From IMG/VR virus record IMGVR_UViG_3300006802_000244, positions 1-36,370 of that record: 36,370 bases of DNA; one strand, 5' to 3'. Made by a program: the position numbers and the translations under genes. This document shows positions 1 through 7,011 of the stretch, piece after piece (the stretch's first letter is position 1; every line of letters starts with the position of its first letter). Origin of the DNA: a virus. Under the pieces are notes generated by a model. That model was given only the letters and a program-made list of their open reading frames with translations. It was not told the origin of the DNA and searched no databases.

Positions 1-259
1 CATTCATTTCTTCTTGGGTATGTTCACCTGATTCTTCTTCTGTTGATTCTGAACCTAACTCTTGTTTTTTATCCATACAATATTGGATAATGTCTTCTAA
101 ATATTCTAATGACTCTTGATTTGACATCTCCATTAAATCACTTTCAATATCACCAATGATAGATGGTTGTTGCATATGATTATCGTATTCCTCTTTAATA
201 ATCTTATTAACCAAGTTCTCGATATCTGATTCTGTTAGTTTAATTACTTTCTTTTTCAT
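1..259 (-). CDS. Small head-region protein, N-terminal part (3' end outside window)
   Basis: Only the first 86 codons are in the window; the gene continues past base 1. It starts 1 nt after the stop of the upstream gene, so it is co-transcribed with the prohead protease. The protein opens with a basic, amphipathic stretch MKKKVIKLTESDIENL, then a Glu/Ser-rich acidic region. I do not recognise a family. In T4-like head operons the position after gp21 belongs to the scaffold core (gp22) and then the major capsid protein, so a scaffold or core role is possible but unproven. The L8-T9-E10-S11 order matches both the sequence and the position of the T4 capsid-targeting leader cleavage site (IAE|A at residues 8-11). 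Confidence 0.75.
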   Translation of the reverse strand, partial: MKKKVIKLTESDIENLVNKIIKEEYDNHMQQPSIIGDIESDLMEMSNQESLEYLEDIIQYCMDKKQELGSESTEEESGEHTQEEMN

Positions 260-260
260 A

Positions 261-548
261 TTACTCTTCTTCCAATTCACCTTCAACATTACCTAATTCA
301 TCAAATAATCTACCCAATAAATTATTTACCTTACCAACAGCTTGATTTCCGGGTTGTTGAAAAAACTTACCCAACATCTCAACTGCTTTCATAAAAACTT
401 CTCTTTCTTTTGGTGATAATCCAGACTGTAATTCTTTAGCTTTAGCCATCATATCTCTTTTAACATCAGCACCACTAATTGAAGCCTCTTCAGACAAGAG
501 TCTTTTATTTAACTCTTCAATGTGTTTTAATTTGTTTAATCTATTCAT
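261..548 (-). CDS. Small head-region protein downstream of prohead protease
   Basis: A 95-aa protein with no family I recognise. It is mostly charged and predicted helical, with a hydrophobic middle (EVFMKAVEMLGKFF) and a very acidic C-terminus (ELEEE). It starts 1 nt after the protease stop codon and ends 1 nt before the next start, so it belongs to a tight head operon. Small acidic helical proteins in this position in T4-like phages are prohead core components (gp67 and gp68 beside gp21 in T4), which is a reasonable guess from context only. It carries LLSEEAS near residues 17-23, which is close to but not a strict prohead protease site. Confidence 0.8.
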   Translation of the reverse strand: MNRLNKLKHIEELNKRLLSEEASISGADVKRDMMAKAKELQSGLSPKEREVFMKAVEMLGKFFQQPGNQAVGKVNNLLGRLFDELGNVEGELEEE

Positions 549-549
549 T

Positions 550-1290
550 TTATAATATATTTTTTAAATTTTTAATTAACTCTTGGTCCTCATTTAATAT
601 AGAACCGATTTTATTACTTAATTTTGATTCAGTAAAAGTATTTAAATCTTTTTCATTGGTAGAAATCCAAGCCCCAGGTGTTGACGGTGTGGTAACAATA
701 TCCCAACAAATAATTTCAAAATCGTCTTGTACTATATTTTTACCGTTTTCAGTTTTAAGGGAACCAACTCCTCTAGATGAAATACCAACAGTCCAACCTT
801 TTCTTAACATGTTAGCCACTTTATCACCTAATGTAGAAACTATACCCATTTTATGATAACCAGGTGTTGTGTCCAATTCAATTTCACCCATCAGGGTTCT
901 ACCCTCCCACCAAGTTTTAGTAATAATATGAGATACTCTTTCACCATCAATAATAGAAGACTCTGGGTGGTTTAATTCACCTAAAGCAGTCCCCATTTTA
1001 ATGTATTCTTGGTAAACATCGTTTTGTTTCTCTAGTACTTCTTTAGGGTAAATCCTACCGTTTTTATTCTCAACACCGTATTTTTGTAATACAGCGTATA
1101 ATTTAACTGTTTCAGGTAAAATACCGTCTTCACTATATAGTTCTTGAGAATTACGACTAGAGTCAAATTCTTTTAACATAGCCGCGTTAGAACAAGTACC
1201 GTCTTTACATGTTAATTCAGGTTTTATATATCCCGAATCATACTCTACTAAGTACCCAGTCCCTGTTTCTCCTGGTTGTAATATTTTCAT
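550..1290 (-). CDS. 21: Prohead core protein protease (T4 gp21-like)
   Basis: A 246-aa serine protease of the T4 gp21 / herpesvirus assemblin type, which matures the prohead by cleaving scaffold, capsid and internal proteins. The region GELNHPES (residues 104-111) holds the expected catalytic His108 and GISSRGVG (169-176) holds the catalytic Ser (171 or 172). The TPSTPGAW segment (201-208) is also typical of the family. About 70 residues precede the conserved core. The C-terminal SILNEDQE (230-237) resembles an (I/L)xE self-processing site, as T4 gp21 is known to cut itself. It is preceded by the proposed late motif at 1311-1320 and heads an operon with the next two genes. The family assignment is strong; the self-cleavage site is inferred. 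Confidence 0.93.
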   Translation of the reverse strand: MKILQPGETGTGYLVEYDSGYIKPELTCKDGTCSNAAMLKEFDSSRNSQELYSEDGILPETVKLYAVLQKYGVENKNGRIYPKEVLEKQNDVYQEYIKMGTALGELNHPESSIIDGERVSHIITKTWWEGRTLMGEIELDTTPGYHKMGIVSTLGDKVANMLRKGWTVGISSRGVGSLKTENGKNIVQDDFEIICWDIVTTPSTPGAWISTNEKDLNTFTESKLSNKIGSILNEDQELIKNLKNIL

Positions 1291-1310
1291 AATATCTTTT
1301 TCTTATTTCT

Positions 1311-1320
1311 ATATAAATAT
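1311..1320 (-). promoter_or_regulatory. Proposed late motif for prohead protease
   Basis: The coding strand reads ATATTTATAT, ending 20 nt before the protease ATG. It is one of 13 copies in the window, all oriented toward the gene they precede. It lies back to back with the host-like promoter at 1322-1329 that faces the other way. Confidence 0.55.
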
Positions 1321-1321
1321 G

Positions 1322-1329
1322 TATATTTG
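1322..1329 (+). promoter_or_regulatory. Host-like (Bacteroidota) -7 box for CCA-adding enzyme
   Basis: TATATTTG fits the Bacteroidota -7 consensus TAnnTTTG exactly and lies 36 nt before the ATG at 1366. I do not see a clear TTG at the -33 position, so this promoter rests on the -7 box only. Confidence 0.5.
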
Positions 1330-1365
1330 TTACTATATTTAGTTTTTAAAATAAATTTCACTAAG

Positions 1366-2475
1366 ATGCGTATAAAAAAATCTATAACAGTACCAAAATC
1401 TATTGAAAATATTCATAATATTTTCAAAGAAAATGAATTTAAGTTGTTTTTGGTTGGTGGTGCGGTTAGAGATTCACTTATGAACATAAACCCCAAAGAC
1501 TTTGATTTAGCCACTGACGCGATACCTGATAAAGTAAAAGAATTGTTACCTATGTATGAAACTATTGAGTCGGGTGAACAATTCGCTGTTGTTAATGTTG
1601 TTACGGATGAAGGTACTTATGAGATTGCCACTTTTCGTGAGGATATTGGTAAAGGACGTAGACCTGATGAGGTTAAATTCTCGACTATAGAAAAAGATGT
1701 ATTAAGACGTGATTTAACGATTAACGCTTTATTCTACGATTTAGATACAAATGAGGTTGTCGACCTTGTTGGTGGTATTGAAGATTTAAAGAACGGTGTT
1801 GTTAGAACTGTTGGTAAGGCTACGGACAGATTTAATGAGGATAAATTACGAATTATGAGAGCTATTAGATTTACATCTCGTGTTGGTTCTACCCTTCATA
1901 AAGACGTTTTTGACGCTATAATGTTAGATAAAACCATCATTAGTGGTGACGGTAAACCATTATCACAAGAAAGAATACAAGATGAATTTGTTAAAGGCAT
2001 CAACCAATCAATAAGTGTTGTTGATTTTCTTAATATGTTAGATGATTGTGGTTTATTTAATTGGGTTTTCCACGATTTAAAAACCGATGGGATTAAGGTT
2101 GAATCTAAAGATTTAATAGTGGTGTTATCAACTTTATTGGTGAACAACGATAACTTGGATAAGGTTTTGGTAAATGATTTAAAGTTTAATAAGTCGGTTG
2201 GTAAACAAGTTAAATTTTTAGTTGAGTTTAGTAAAAAAATCTCAGTAAAAACTGCTTTCAACTTTAAAACTAAGTTTAAAGATTTAAACATAACAGATAA
2301 AACTATTTTAGATTTTAGTGTAATTATAGGTATGGATATGTCATTAGTTAAATCCTTTATTAAGTACGAAATAACAACAAAAGGTGAGGATTTAATAAAC
2401 CTAGGGTTTAAGGGTAAATCCTTGGGTGTTGAAAAAGAAAGATTAGAAACTGAAAAATTTAAAACTCTATTATGA
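1366..2475 (+). CDS. cca: CCA tRNA nucleotidyltransferase / poly(A) polymerase family
   Basis: A 369-aa class II nucleotidyltransferase that would add or repair the CCA 3' end of tRNAs; poly(A) polymerase activity is the alternative within the family. Visible motifs are LVGGAVRD (residues 29-36), the metal-binding DFD (45-47), RRDLTINAL (motif B, about 120) and EDKLRIMRAIRF (motif D, about 165), followed by a helical tail. The frame is open upstream to a TTG at 1327, but the ATG at 1366 gives the normal family N-terminus and clears the promoter box at 1322-1329, so I chose it. The last codon overlaps the next gene by 4 nt (ATGA), which implies coupled translation with a 2H phosphoesterase and a joint tRNA-maintenance role. 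Confidence 0.92.
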   Translation: MRIKKSITVPKSIENIHNIFKENEFKLFLVGGAVRDSLMNINPKDFDLATDAIPDKVKELLPMYETIESGEQFAVVNVVTDEGTYEIATFREDIGKGRRPDEVKFSTIEKDVLRRDLTINALFYDLDTNEVVDLVGGIEDLKNGVVRTVGKATDRFNEDKLRIMRAIRFTSRVGSTLHKDVFDAIMLDKTIISGDGKPLSQERIQDEFVKGINQSISVVDFLNMLDDCGLFNWVFHDLKTDGIKVESKDLIVVLSTLLVNNDNLDKVLVNDLKFNKSVGKQVKFLVEFSKKISVKTAFNFKTKFKDLNITDKTILDFSVIIGMDMSLVKSFIKYEITTKGEDLINLGFKGKSLGVEKERLETEKFKTLL

Positions 2476-2858
2476 AAAATAAAAGAATATCATACACGGC
2501 TGTTGTATTAGACAAAAACTCACACTTAAAATTAGTTGAGTTATTAAAAGAACGTTTCGGTGATTTAACGGATTGGAAAATATTTGCTCACCACATGACC
2601 ATCAAAATGGGTGGTTTACCTGATGAACGTAAATCTTTATTGGGTCAAGAAATTGATTTGGCTATTGATGGTTTTGGTTATACTGATGATGTTGTAGCTG
2701 TTAGAGTGGATACAAATCTACAAACTAAGAATGATACACCACACATAACTTTAGCCGTTGGACCGAAGGGTAAGCCTGTAATGAGTAATTTGATTACTAA
2801 TTGGGAATATTTACAACCATTCCATGTTTACGGTACTGTAGAAGAAATCCCATTTTAA
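2472..2858 (+). CDS. 2H phosphoesterase (LigT / tRNA-ligase CPDase-like)
   Basis: A 128-aa protein with the two HxT signatures of the 2H phosphoesterase superfamily: HMT at 41-43 (AHHMTIKMG) and HIT at 91-93 (TPHITLAVG), about 48 residues apart. Members act on 2',3'-cyclic phosphates or 2'-5' linkages in RNA, as in LigT and the cyclic phosphodiesterase domain of tRNA ligases. It overlaps the CCA-adding enzyme by 4 nt. This pairing suggests end-healing of cleaved tRNAs followed by CCA repair, a counter to host tRNA-cutting defences. The superfamily is well supported by the motifs; the substrate is inferred. A strong hairpin terminator begins inside its last codons. Confidence 0.8.
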   Translation: MKNKRISYTAVVLDKNSHLKLVELLKERFGDLTDWKIFAHHMTIKMGGLPDERKSLLGQEIDLAIDGFGYTDDVVAVRVDTNLQTKNDTPHITLAVGPKGKPVMSNLITNWEYLQPFHVYGTVEEIPF

Positions 2859-2870
2859 TGGGATTTTTTT
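2845..2870 (+). terminator. Intrinsic terminator after 2H phosphoesterase
   Basis: AAATCCCAT (2845-2853) pairs with ATGGGATTT (2858-2866) across a 4-nt loop and runs into T's up to 2870. The stem includes the stop codon region, and the T-tract forms part of the -33 element of the next promoter. Confidence 0.85.
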
Positions 2871-2898
2871 GTTAATTAAAAAAATATTCGTATATTGT
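2868..2898 (+). promoter_or_regulatory. Host-like promoter for secreted CAP-domain protein
   Basis: TTTG at 2868-2871, then 19 nt, then TATATTGT at 2891-2898, close to the Bacteroidota pattern. The ATG at 2903 is only 4 nt beyond the -7 box, so the transcript would be leaderless or nearly so. Confidence 0.6.
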
Positions 2899-2902
2899 AA
2901 GT

Positions 2903-3544
2903 ATGAGAACATTTATAACAATATTATTAGTATTTTTAAACTCTTACATTTTTTGTCAAACAGAAAAAGAGTTACAAATGATTTATGAGATAAATCAAAT
3001 TAGAAGTAATCCTAAATCTTATATACCAAAGGTTGGACAATATATTAATACCCAAAAATGGATTTTAAAAAAATACAGTGACCCTAAATTTAATATAAAA
3101 TCAACTTCATATAGTGGTAACTCTAATAGTGATAATGATATGGTCAACGTTAAAAAAACCACCGGTAAAGATGTACATATTCAAAACATTAAAGCCGCTG
3201 AAGATTTAATCAATGTTTTAGACACGATAACACCTATGGATACTTTAATATTTGATTCTTTAATGTATAAAATTACAAAATCACACGGCGAATACCTTAA
3301 AAGTGTTGATAAAACAGGTCACTACGGTCCAAAAGGCCAAAAAGTTTTTGATAGATTTAATTCTTATGAGGTATCAGAGAATTGTGGTACCAGTTTGATT
3401 GGTTTAATGGTTGATTCGGGTATACCCGGTTTCGGTCATAGATATAACATATTAAACCCTAAATGGAATTACATATCAATTTATTATATAATTGACCATC
3501 CCTCTTGGGGTGATTCTTATATGATACAAAACTTTAAACAATAA
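2903..3544 (+). CDS. Secreted CAP (SCP/PR-1-like) domain protein
   Basis: A 213-aa protein with an N-terminal hydrophobic signal peptide (residues 1-18, ITILLVFLNSYIF core) that ends at CQ, as is common in Bacteroidota exported proteins. The body matches the CAP superfamily: EINQIRSNPKSYIP (29-42), the His in GHYGPKGQ (His140), the Glu in SENCG (Glu159), and GFGHRYNILNPKWN (His179). These three are the usual cavity residues. CAP proteins are extracytoplasmic, with varied roles and no single reaction. Here it would act in the periplasm or outside the infected cell. It has its own host-like promoter and terminator, so it is probably expressed early. I cannot say whether it acts on the envelope, on lysis or in superinfection exclusion. 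Confidence 0.78.
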   Translation: MRTFITILLVFLNSYIFCQTEKELQMIYEINQIRSNPKSYIPKVGQYINTQKWILKKYSDPKFNIKSTSYSGNSNSDNDMVNVKKTTGKDVHIQNIKAAEDLINVLDTITPMDTLIFDSLMYKITKSHGEYLKSVDKTGHYGPKGQKVFDRFNSYEVSENCGTSLIGLMVDSGIPGFGHRYNILNPKWNYISIYYIIDHPSWGDSYMIQNFKQ

Positions 3545-3576
3545 AAAAAAGGTGGTTATAACCACCTTTTTTTTTT
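3543..3576. terminator. Bidirectional terminator between convergent genes
   Basis: A perfect palindrome GGTGGTTATAACCACC (3551-3566) flanked by eight A's on the left and ten T's on the right. It serves both the CAP gene and the OmpA-like gene, which converge here. Confidence 0.92.
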
Positions 3577-4654
3577 AATATTGAAATGAACAATCTAATA
3601 TTGGTCCTTTGCTTTTTTTAACTTTAAGACATTTATTTTTTTTATGTTTTGATTTACCTCCTCTATAAGATTTAAATTTTTTACCACCCTTACTTGGCTT
3701 ATAAACATTGGTTCTAACCAACTCAACCTCAATCCTTTCATCAACCCTATAAAGTGGTTCACTAACTTCAACAGGTTCAGCAATAACCACAACAAAACTA
3801 ATGTTAACGTATCTATATTCAGCAGTTTCTTTTCTAGCTTGTTCTCTTTCTTGAGATGACATTGTTTTTGTATAAATATCAGGACCTTGGTTTGGTAAAG
3901 CATTAACATTCGTTTGACTGTCAACACCTAAAGATTTTAAAACCTCAACAACACTATTAGCTCTATTATTAGCTAACTGTTCATTACCTATTTTAATAGG
4001 TTCTTTATCTGTTGAAGACTCAATATTTACTCTAACAATCTTACCATTCATACTTTTTATAGCTTGTATAGTTTGTGTTATTGAGTCTATAACTTCAGGT
4101 TTTAATTTATAACTACCTGAAATAAACATATCACCACTAGAAAAATCAATATCAACAGTTCTTTGTGCGTAAACAACATCACCAGGTTCTACGATTGTAT
4201 CCCTGTGTACTACGATATCCGATACAGCATAACCATATTTTAATTTAGAAGTTATGTTAGACCTTTGGTTTTTAACATCTTTAAGTCTTAAACTAAGTTT
4301 CATATTCTTTTTTCTAGCCGCCAAATCAAAATCACTCTCAACCTTATCAGCGTTCTTTTCTAAATAACCGTTTAATTGTTCGGGTGACATTTTAAGGAAC
4401 TTAGCTAACTCAGCTTTACCCTCTTCATTTTCTAAAGTCGATTTTATCTGTGTCAAAACCTCAGTTTTGTTTATAGCGTCATTAGCTTTTTGTGCCATTA
4501 ACTGATTACCACCAAAAGTGGCTCCCAATAACATAGCAGCGCCCAAAGCAACCTCTTTAAAACCTTCTTCTATTATTTCAGGTTTATTATCTTTACTAAT
4601 TTGAGAGACAATCTTTTTCATCTGTGTCTCTGTTATGTGATATTTTTTAGCCAT
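3575..4654 (-). CDS. OmpA-like domain protein with capsid-leader-like N-terminus
   Basis: A 359-aa protein. Residues about 165-290 form an OmpA C-terminal-like domain, the fold that binds peptidoglycan; the signature helix is NEQLANNRANSVVEVL (about 228-243). The N-terminus is not a signal peptide. It is a short helix MAKKYHITETQMKKIV followed by EIIEEGFKE (26-34), where I28-E29-E30|G31 fits the T4 prohead protease consensus. A hydrophobic, Ala/Gly-rich helix follows (35-55). The C-terminus is very Lys-rich (residues 319-350). The gene has the proposed late motif (4667-4676). A virion protein that engages the peptidoglycan during entry is one reading. No export signal is seen, so lysis from the cytoplasm alone seems unlikely. 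Confidence 0.75.
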   Translation of the reverse strand: MAKKYHITETQMKKIVSQISKDNKPEIIEEGFKEVALGAAMLLGATFGGNQLMAQKANDAINKTEVLTQIKSTLENEEGKAELAKFLKMSPEQLNGYLEKNADKVESDFDLAARKKNMKLSLRLKDVKNQRSNITSKLKYGYAVSDIVVHRDTIVEPGDVVYAQRTVDIDFSSGDMFISGSYKLKPEVIDSITQTIQAIKSMNGKIVRVNIESSTDKEPIKIGNEQLANNRANSVVEVLKSLGVDSQTNVNALPNQGPDIYTKTMSSQEREQARKETAEYRYVNISFVVVIAEPVEVSEPLYRVDERIEVELVRTNVYKPSKGGKKFKSYRGGKSKHKKNKCLKVKKSKGPILDCSFQY

Positions 4655-4666
4655 ATTTAACTTTCT

Positions 4667-4676
4667 ATATAAATAT
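4667..4676 (-). promoter_or_regulatory. Proposed late motif for OmpA-like protein
   Basis: Coding strand ATATTTATAT, ending 12 nt before the ATG at 4654. Confidence 0.55.
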
Positions 4677-4701
4677 ACCCAACAAAGTGTTTAAACTAAA
4701 A

Positions 4702-4721
4702 AACCCCTCATATGAGGGGTT
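4702..4721 (-). terminator. Terminator after the 145-aa gene
   Basis: The 20-nt palindrome AACCCCTCATATGAGGGGTT is followed on the minus strand by a T-rich run. It ends the glutamine synthetase / 145-aa gene transcript. Confidence 0.88.
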
Positions 4722-4726
4722 CTAAA

Positions 4727-5164
4727 TCACATCTTTTTTCTGTAAAACCTAAAATCTTCATCCTTTTCAAAAACATCACTAATAATACTACTAGATATTT
4801 TGTTTAATGTGGGTATTAAGTCATCAGAGTTTATAGGTATTAATGGTTCCTTTTGGAATAATGTCATTTCAACCGACATAAAACTTCTTTTACCTAACGA
4901 TATACCAGAAGAAGCCATATTAAAATCCACTATACTTTTATCACGATAAAACTTATCTTCACCTAGAACCTCAAATAATTTTTTCTTAACTCTTTTTGAT
5001 TTTTGTTTTAATATACTATCATACTCACCTTCTCTATCTGTTTTAGGTTTACCCCAAGCTGATATTTGTATATAGATTGATTTAGGGTTTTTATTGTCCA
5101 CTGTTCCTGATATAACATTATACTCATATGGAACATTTAAGGATATTTCCTTACCTCTTTTCAT
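4727..5164 (-). CDS. Unrecognised 145-aa protein downstream of glutamine synthetase
   Basis: I do not recognise this protein. It is rich in beta-prone stretches (YNVISGTV, SIYIQISAWG, MSVEMTLFQK) with a central Lys-rich helix (KQKSKRVKKKLFEVLG, about residues 52-67) and a helical C-terminus. It has no signal peptide or membrane segment. It starts 10 nt after the glutamine synthetase stop and is followed by a strong terminator, so the two genes form a two-gene unit. A functional link to nitrogen metabolism is possible only from this arrangement. Confidence 0.75.
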   Translation of the reverse strand: MKRGKEISLNVPYEYNVISGTVDNKNPKSIYIQISAWGKPKTDREGEYDSILKQKSKRVKKKLFEVLGEDKFYRDKSIVDFNMASSGISLGKRSFMSVEMTLFQKEPLIPINSDDLIPTLNKISSSIISDVFEKDEDFRFYRKKM

Positions 5165-5174
5165 TTGATTTGAT

Positions 5175-6251
5175 TTATATTGTTGTTATTTCAGTTGTTA
5201 AATAAGCTGTCTCAACCATCCTTAATGAAACCTTATATGGGTCACAATTAGACGAAGGTCTTCTATCCTCTAGATAACCTTTACCCTCTAATCTAACGGA
5301 CACAGGTATTCTAATACTTCTACCTCTGTCACTATAACCCCAACTGTACTCTGTAATTTTAGATGTTTCATGGTTCCCAGTCAAACGCTCCTCATTGTGT
5401 TCACCATATGCTTCGATGTGTTCATTACGTAAATCACCCATTCTTTCACACATTTCCTCAATGAATCTTTGACCACCCTCTTCTCTCATTTCAGGTGTAG
5501 AGAAATTAACATGACATCCTGAACCGTTCCAATCCCCCTTCATAGGTTTTGGGTGGTAGGATACGTTTACCCCGTGTTCTTCCGCTACACGATTTAATAT
5601 GTACCTAGAAATCCATAATTGGTCCGACCCATTAACGGGTGTAACAGGTCCTATTTGATATTCCCACTGACCTAACATTACTTCAGCGTTTACACCTGAG
5701 ACATCAAGACCCACTTCAACACACTTTTGTAAATGCTCTTCAGTGATTTTTCTACCTACAACATTATTAGAACCCACACCGCAATAAAACTCTCCTTGTG
5801 CTCTAGGACTTTCATTAGGTCTAAAACCAAGAGGTAAACCTTCACCCTCTTTAAAATTAGGTTTTGTGGTTAAAGTGTATTCCTGTTCCCAACCAAACCA
5901 AGGTAAATCTTCTTTTCTACGGTTAGACTCATTTTTATACCTTTCTTCTAATTCTGTTCTTGTGTTTGTTTCATGAGGTGAACCATCAGCATTTAAAACT
6001 TCACATAACACTAACTTATGTGGATTACCTCTAAAAGGGTCATCCACCATATAAACAGGTTTTAGTAAACAGTCACTATCTGTTCCTTCTGCCTGTTTAG
6101 TCGAACTACCGTCAAACGACCACATGGGTAAACCATCAATTTTATTTGATAATTCTTTTACGTCTTTAGGTAAATCCAAAACTTTCGTTTTACTTCTTAG
6201 GTTAGAGGGTTTATATCCATCTAACCAAACATACTCTAAAAAAATTTTCAT
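5175..6251 (-). CDS. glnA: Glutamine synthetase, type II (GSII)
   Basis: A 358-aa glutamine synthetase that makes glutamine from glutamate, ammonia and ATP. It is the short eukaryote-like type II form, not the 450-aa bacterial type I. Motifs in order: WSFDGSST (44-51), WEQEYTL (121-127), AEVMLGQWEYQIGP (189-202), GDWNGSGCHVNF (239-250), NHETSKITEYSWG (293-305), RGRSIRIP (309-316) and YLEDRRPSSNCDPY (326-339). All expected active-site blocks are present and the length is normal, so it should be active. It lacks the N-terminal leader seen on suspected cargo proteins and probably works in the cytoplasm, supplying amide nitrogen for nucleotide synthesis. A terminator lies upstream, so it needs its own promoter in 6252-6311; I see no convincing one. 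Confidence 0.95.
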   Translation of the reverse strand: MKIFLEYVWLDGYKPSNLRSKTKVLDLPKDVKELSNKIDGLPMWSFDGSSTKQAEGTDSDCLLKPVYMVDDPFRGNPHKLVLCEVLNADGSPHETNTRTELEERYKNESNRRKEDLPWFGWEQEYTLTTKPNFKEGEGLPLGFRPNESPRAQGEFYCGVGSNNVVGRKITEEHLQKCVEVGLDVSGVNAEVMLGQWEYQIGPVTPVNGSDQLWISRYILNRVAEEHGVNVSYHPKPMKGDWNGSGCHVNFSTPEMREEGGQRFIEEMCERMGDLRNEHIEAYGEHNEERLTGNHETSKITEYSWGYSDRGRSIRIPVSVRLEGKGYLEDRRPSSNCDPYKVSLRMVETAYLTTEITTI

Positions 6252-6311
6252 TTAATTGTTTTTAAAACTAAATTATTATTATTAATTTTACACATTTTTG
6301 TGCAATAAAAA

Positions 6312-6334
6312 AAGCCCCACTAAATGTGAGGCTT
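6312..6334 (-). terminator. Terminator after the 101-aa membrane protein gene
   Basis: AAGCCCCAC (6312-6320) and GTGAGGCTT (6326-6334) form a 9-bp stem with one mismatch and a 5-nt loop. On the minus strand it is followed by a run of seven T's. Confidence 0.85.
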
Positions 6335-6350
6335 TTAATTAGGTTTTTAT

Positions 6351-6656
6351 CTAACCTAAATCTTCATTTTCTTTTTCGTTTTTTCTTTTACCAGCGAATA
6401 TTTTTTGAGCTCCATCAATACCAAACGAACCTAATACAATCCAAAGGAAAGAGTTGTATATATACTCATTAATAACCAAGTCTTTCCCAAAATAACCAGT
6501 CGCTAAATCAACCAAAGCGAAAATAACCATAACAGCGAAAGACATAAAACCTACGATTGATTTTTCATTCCAATCATTATTGTCTTTAAAAATTGTGTAA
6601 AATTTTTTCATAGTTAAAATAATTTTTGACATAAAACTTTTTATTTTTAAAAACAT
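6351..6656 (-). CDS. Small two-TM membrane protein (holin candidate)
   Basis: A 101-aa protein with two likely membrane spans: SIVGFMSFAVMVIFALVDLA (about 33-52) and NSFLWIVLGSFGIDGAQ (about 68-84). It has a short loop between them and a charged C-terminal tail (KRKNEKENEDLG). Two-span proteins of this size are common phage holins, but there is no diagnostic motif. The ATG at 6656 is 6 nt after the upstream stop; starts at residue 9 or 16 (6611) are equally possible and would remove an extra amphipathic segment. It lies next to a coiled-coil plus TM protein of haemolysin XhlA-like layout, which fits a lysis pair. This is context only. Confidence 0.7.
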   Translation of the reverse strand: MFLKIKSFMSKIILTMKKFYTIFKDNNDWNEKSIVGFMSFAVMVIFALVDLATGYFGKDLVINEYIYNSFLWIVLGSFGIDGAQKIFAGKRKNEKENEDLG

Positions 6657-6662
6657 TATTTA

Positions 6663-7010
6663 TTAAAACTTATCTTTAAAAGCTAATATAAGTGTGAATA
6701 ATATCTGTAACGCTATGATAATACCAGCAACCTTAGCCCATTGATTCTTTTGTTTGTAAATCTCGTCCTTAGACTGTTTCATTTGTGTTGGGGACCAAAC
6801 TTCAGTTATTTTATCCCTCCAATTTTTAAGTTCTTCTACTTCTTTTTCAGTATTTTTAAAATCAGACATTTTTTCATTAAGTTCAGTAAACTTAGCCTCC
6901 ATATCTTTACGGATATTTTCTTGACCTTCATTTAACCTTTCTAATTCTTTAAGAACTAAACGACCATACTCGGACCAACCATTTACTGAATTGTTTTCAT
7001 CACTACCCAT
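6663..7010 (-). CDS. Coiled-coil protein with C-terminal TM anchor (XhlA-like layout)
   Basis: A 115-aa protein. Residues about 18-62 form a charged heptad-rich coiled coil, and AKVAGIIIALQILFTLILAF (about 92-111) is a single membrane span followed by a short KDKF tail. This architecture resembles XhlA-type lysis accessory proteins and spanin-like proteins, but I see no family signature. It starts 1 nt after the previous stop codon region (7012) and ends 6 nt before the two-TM gene, so the three are translated from one message. Confidence 0.72.
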   Translation of the reverse strand: MGSDENNSVNGWSEYGRLVLKELERLNEGQENIRKDMEAKFTELNEKMSDFKNTEKEVEELKNWRDKITEVWSPTQMKQSKDEIYKQKNQWAKVAGIIIALQILFTLILAFKDKF

Positions 7011-7011
7011 T

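Noticed and set aside
1327-1365. Upstream TTG start for the CCA-adding enzyme
   Set aside because: It overlaps the -7 box and adds a hydrophobic stretch not typical of the family; the ATG at 1366 is better.
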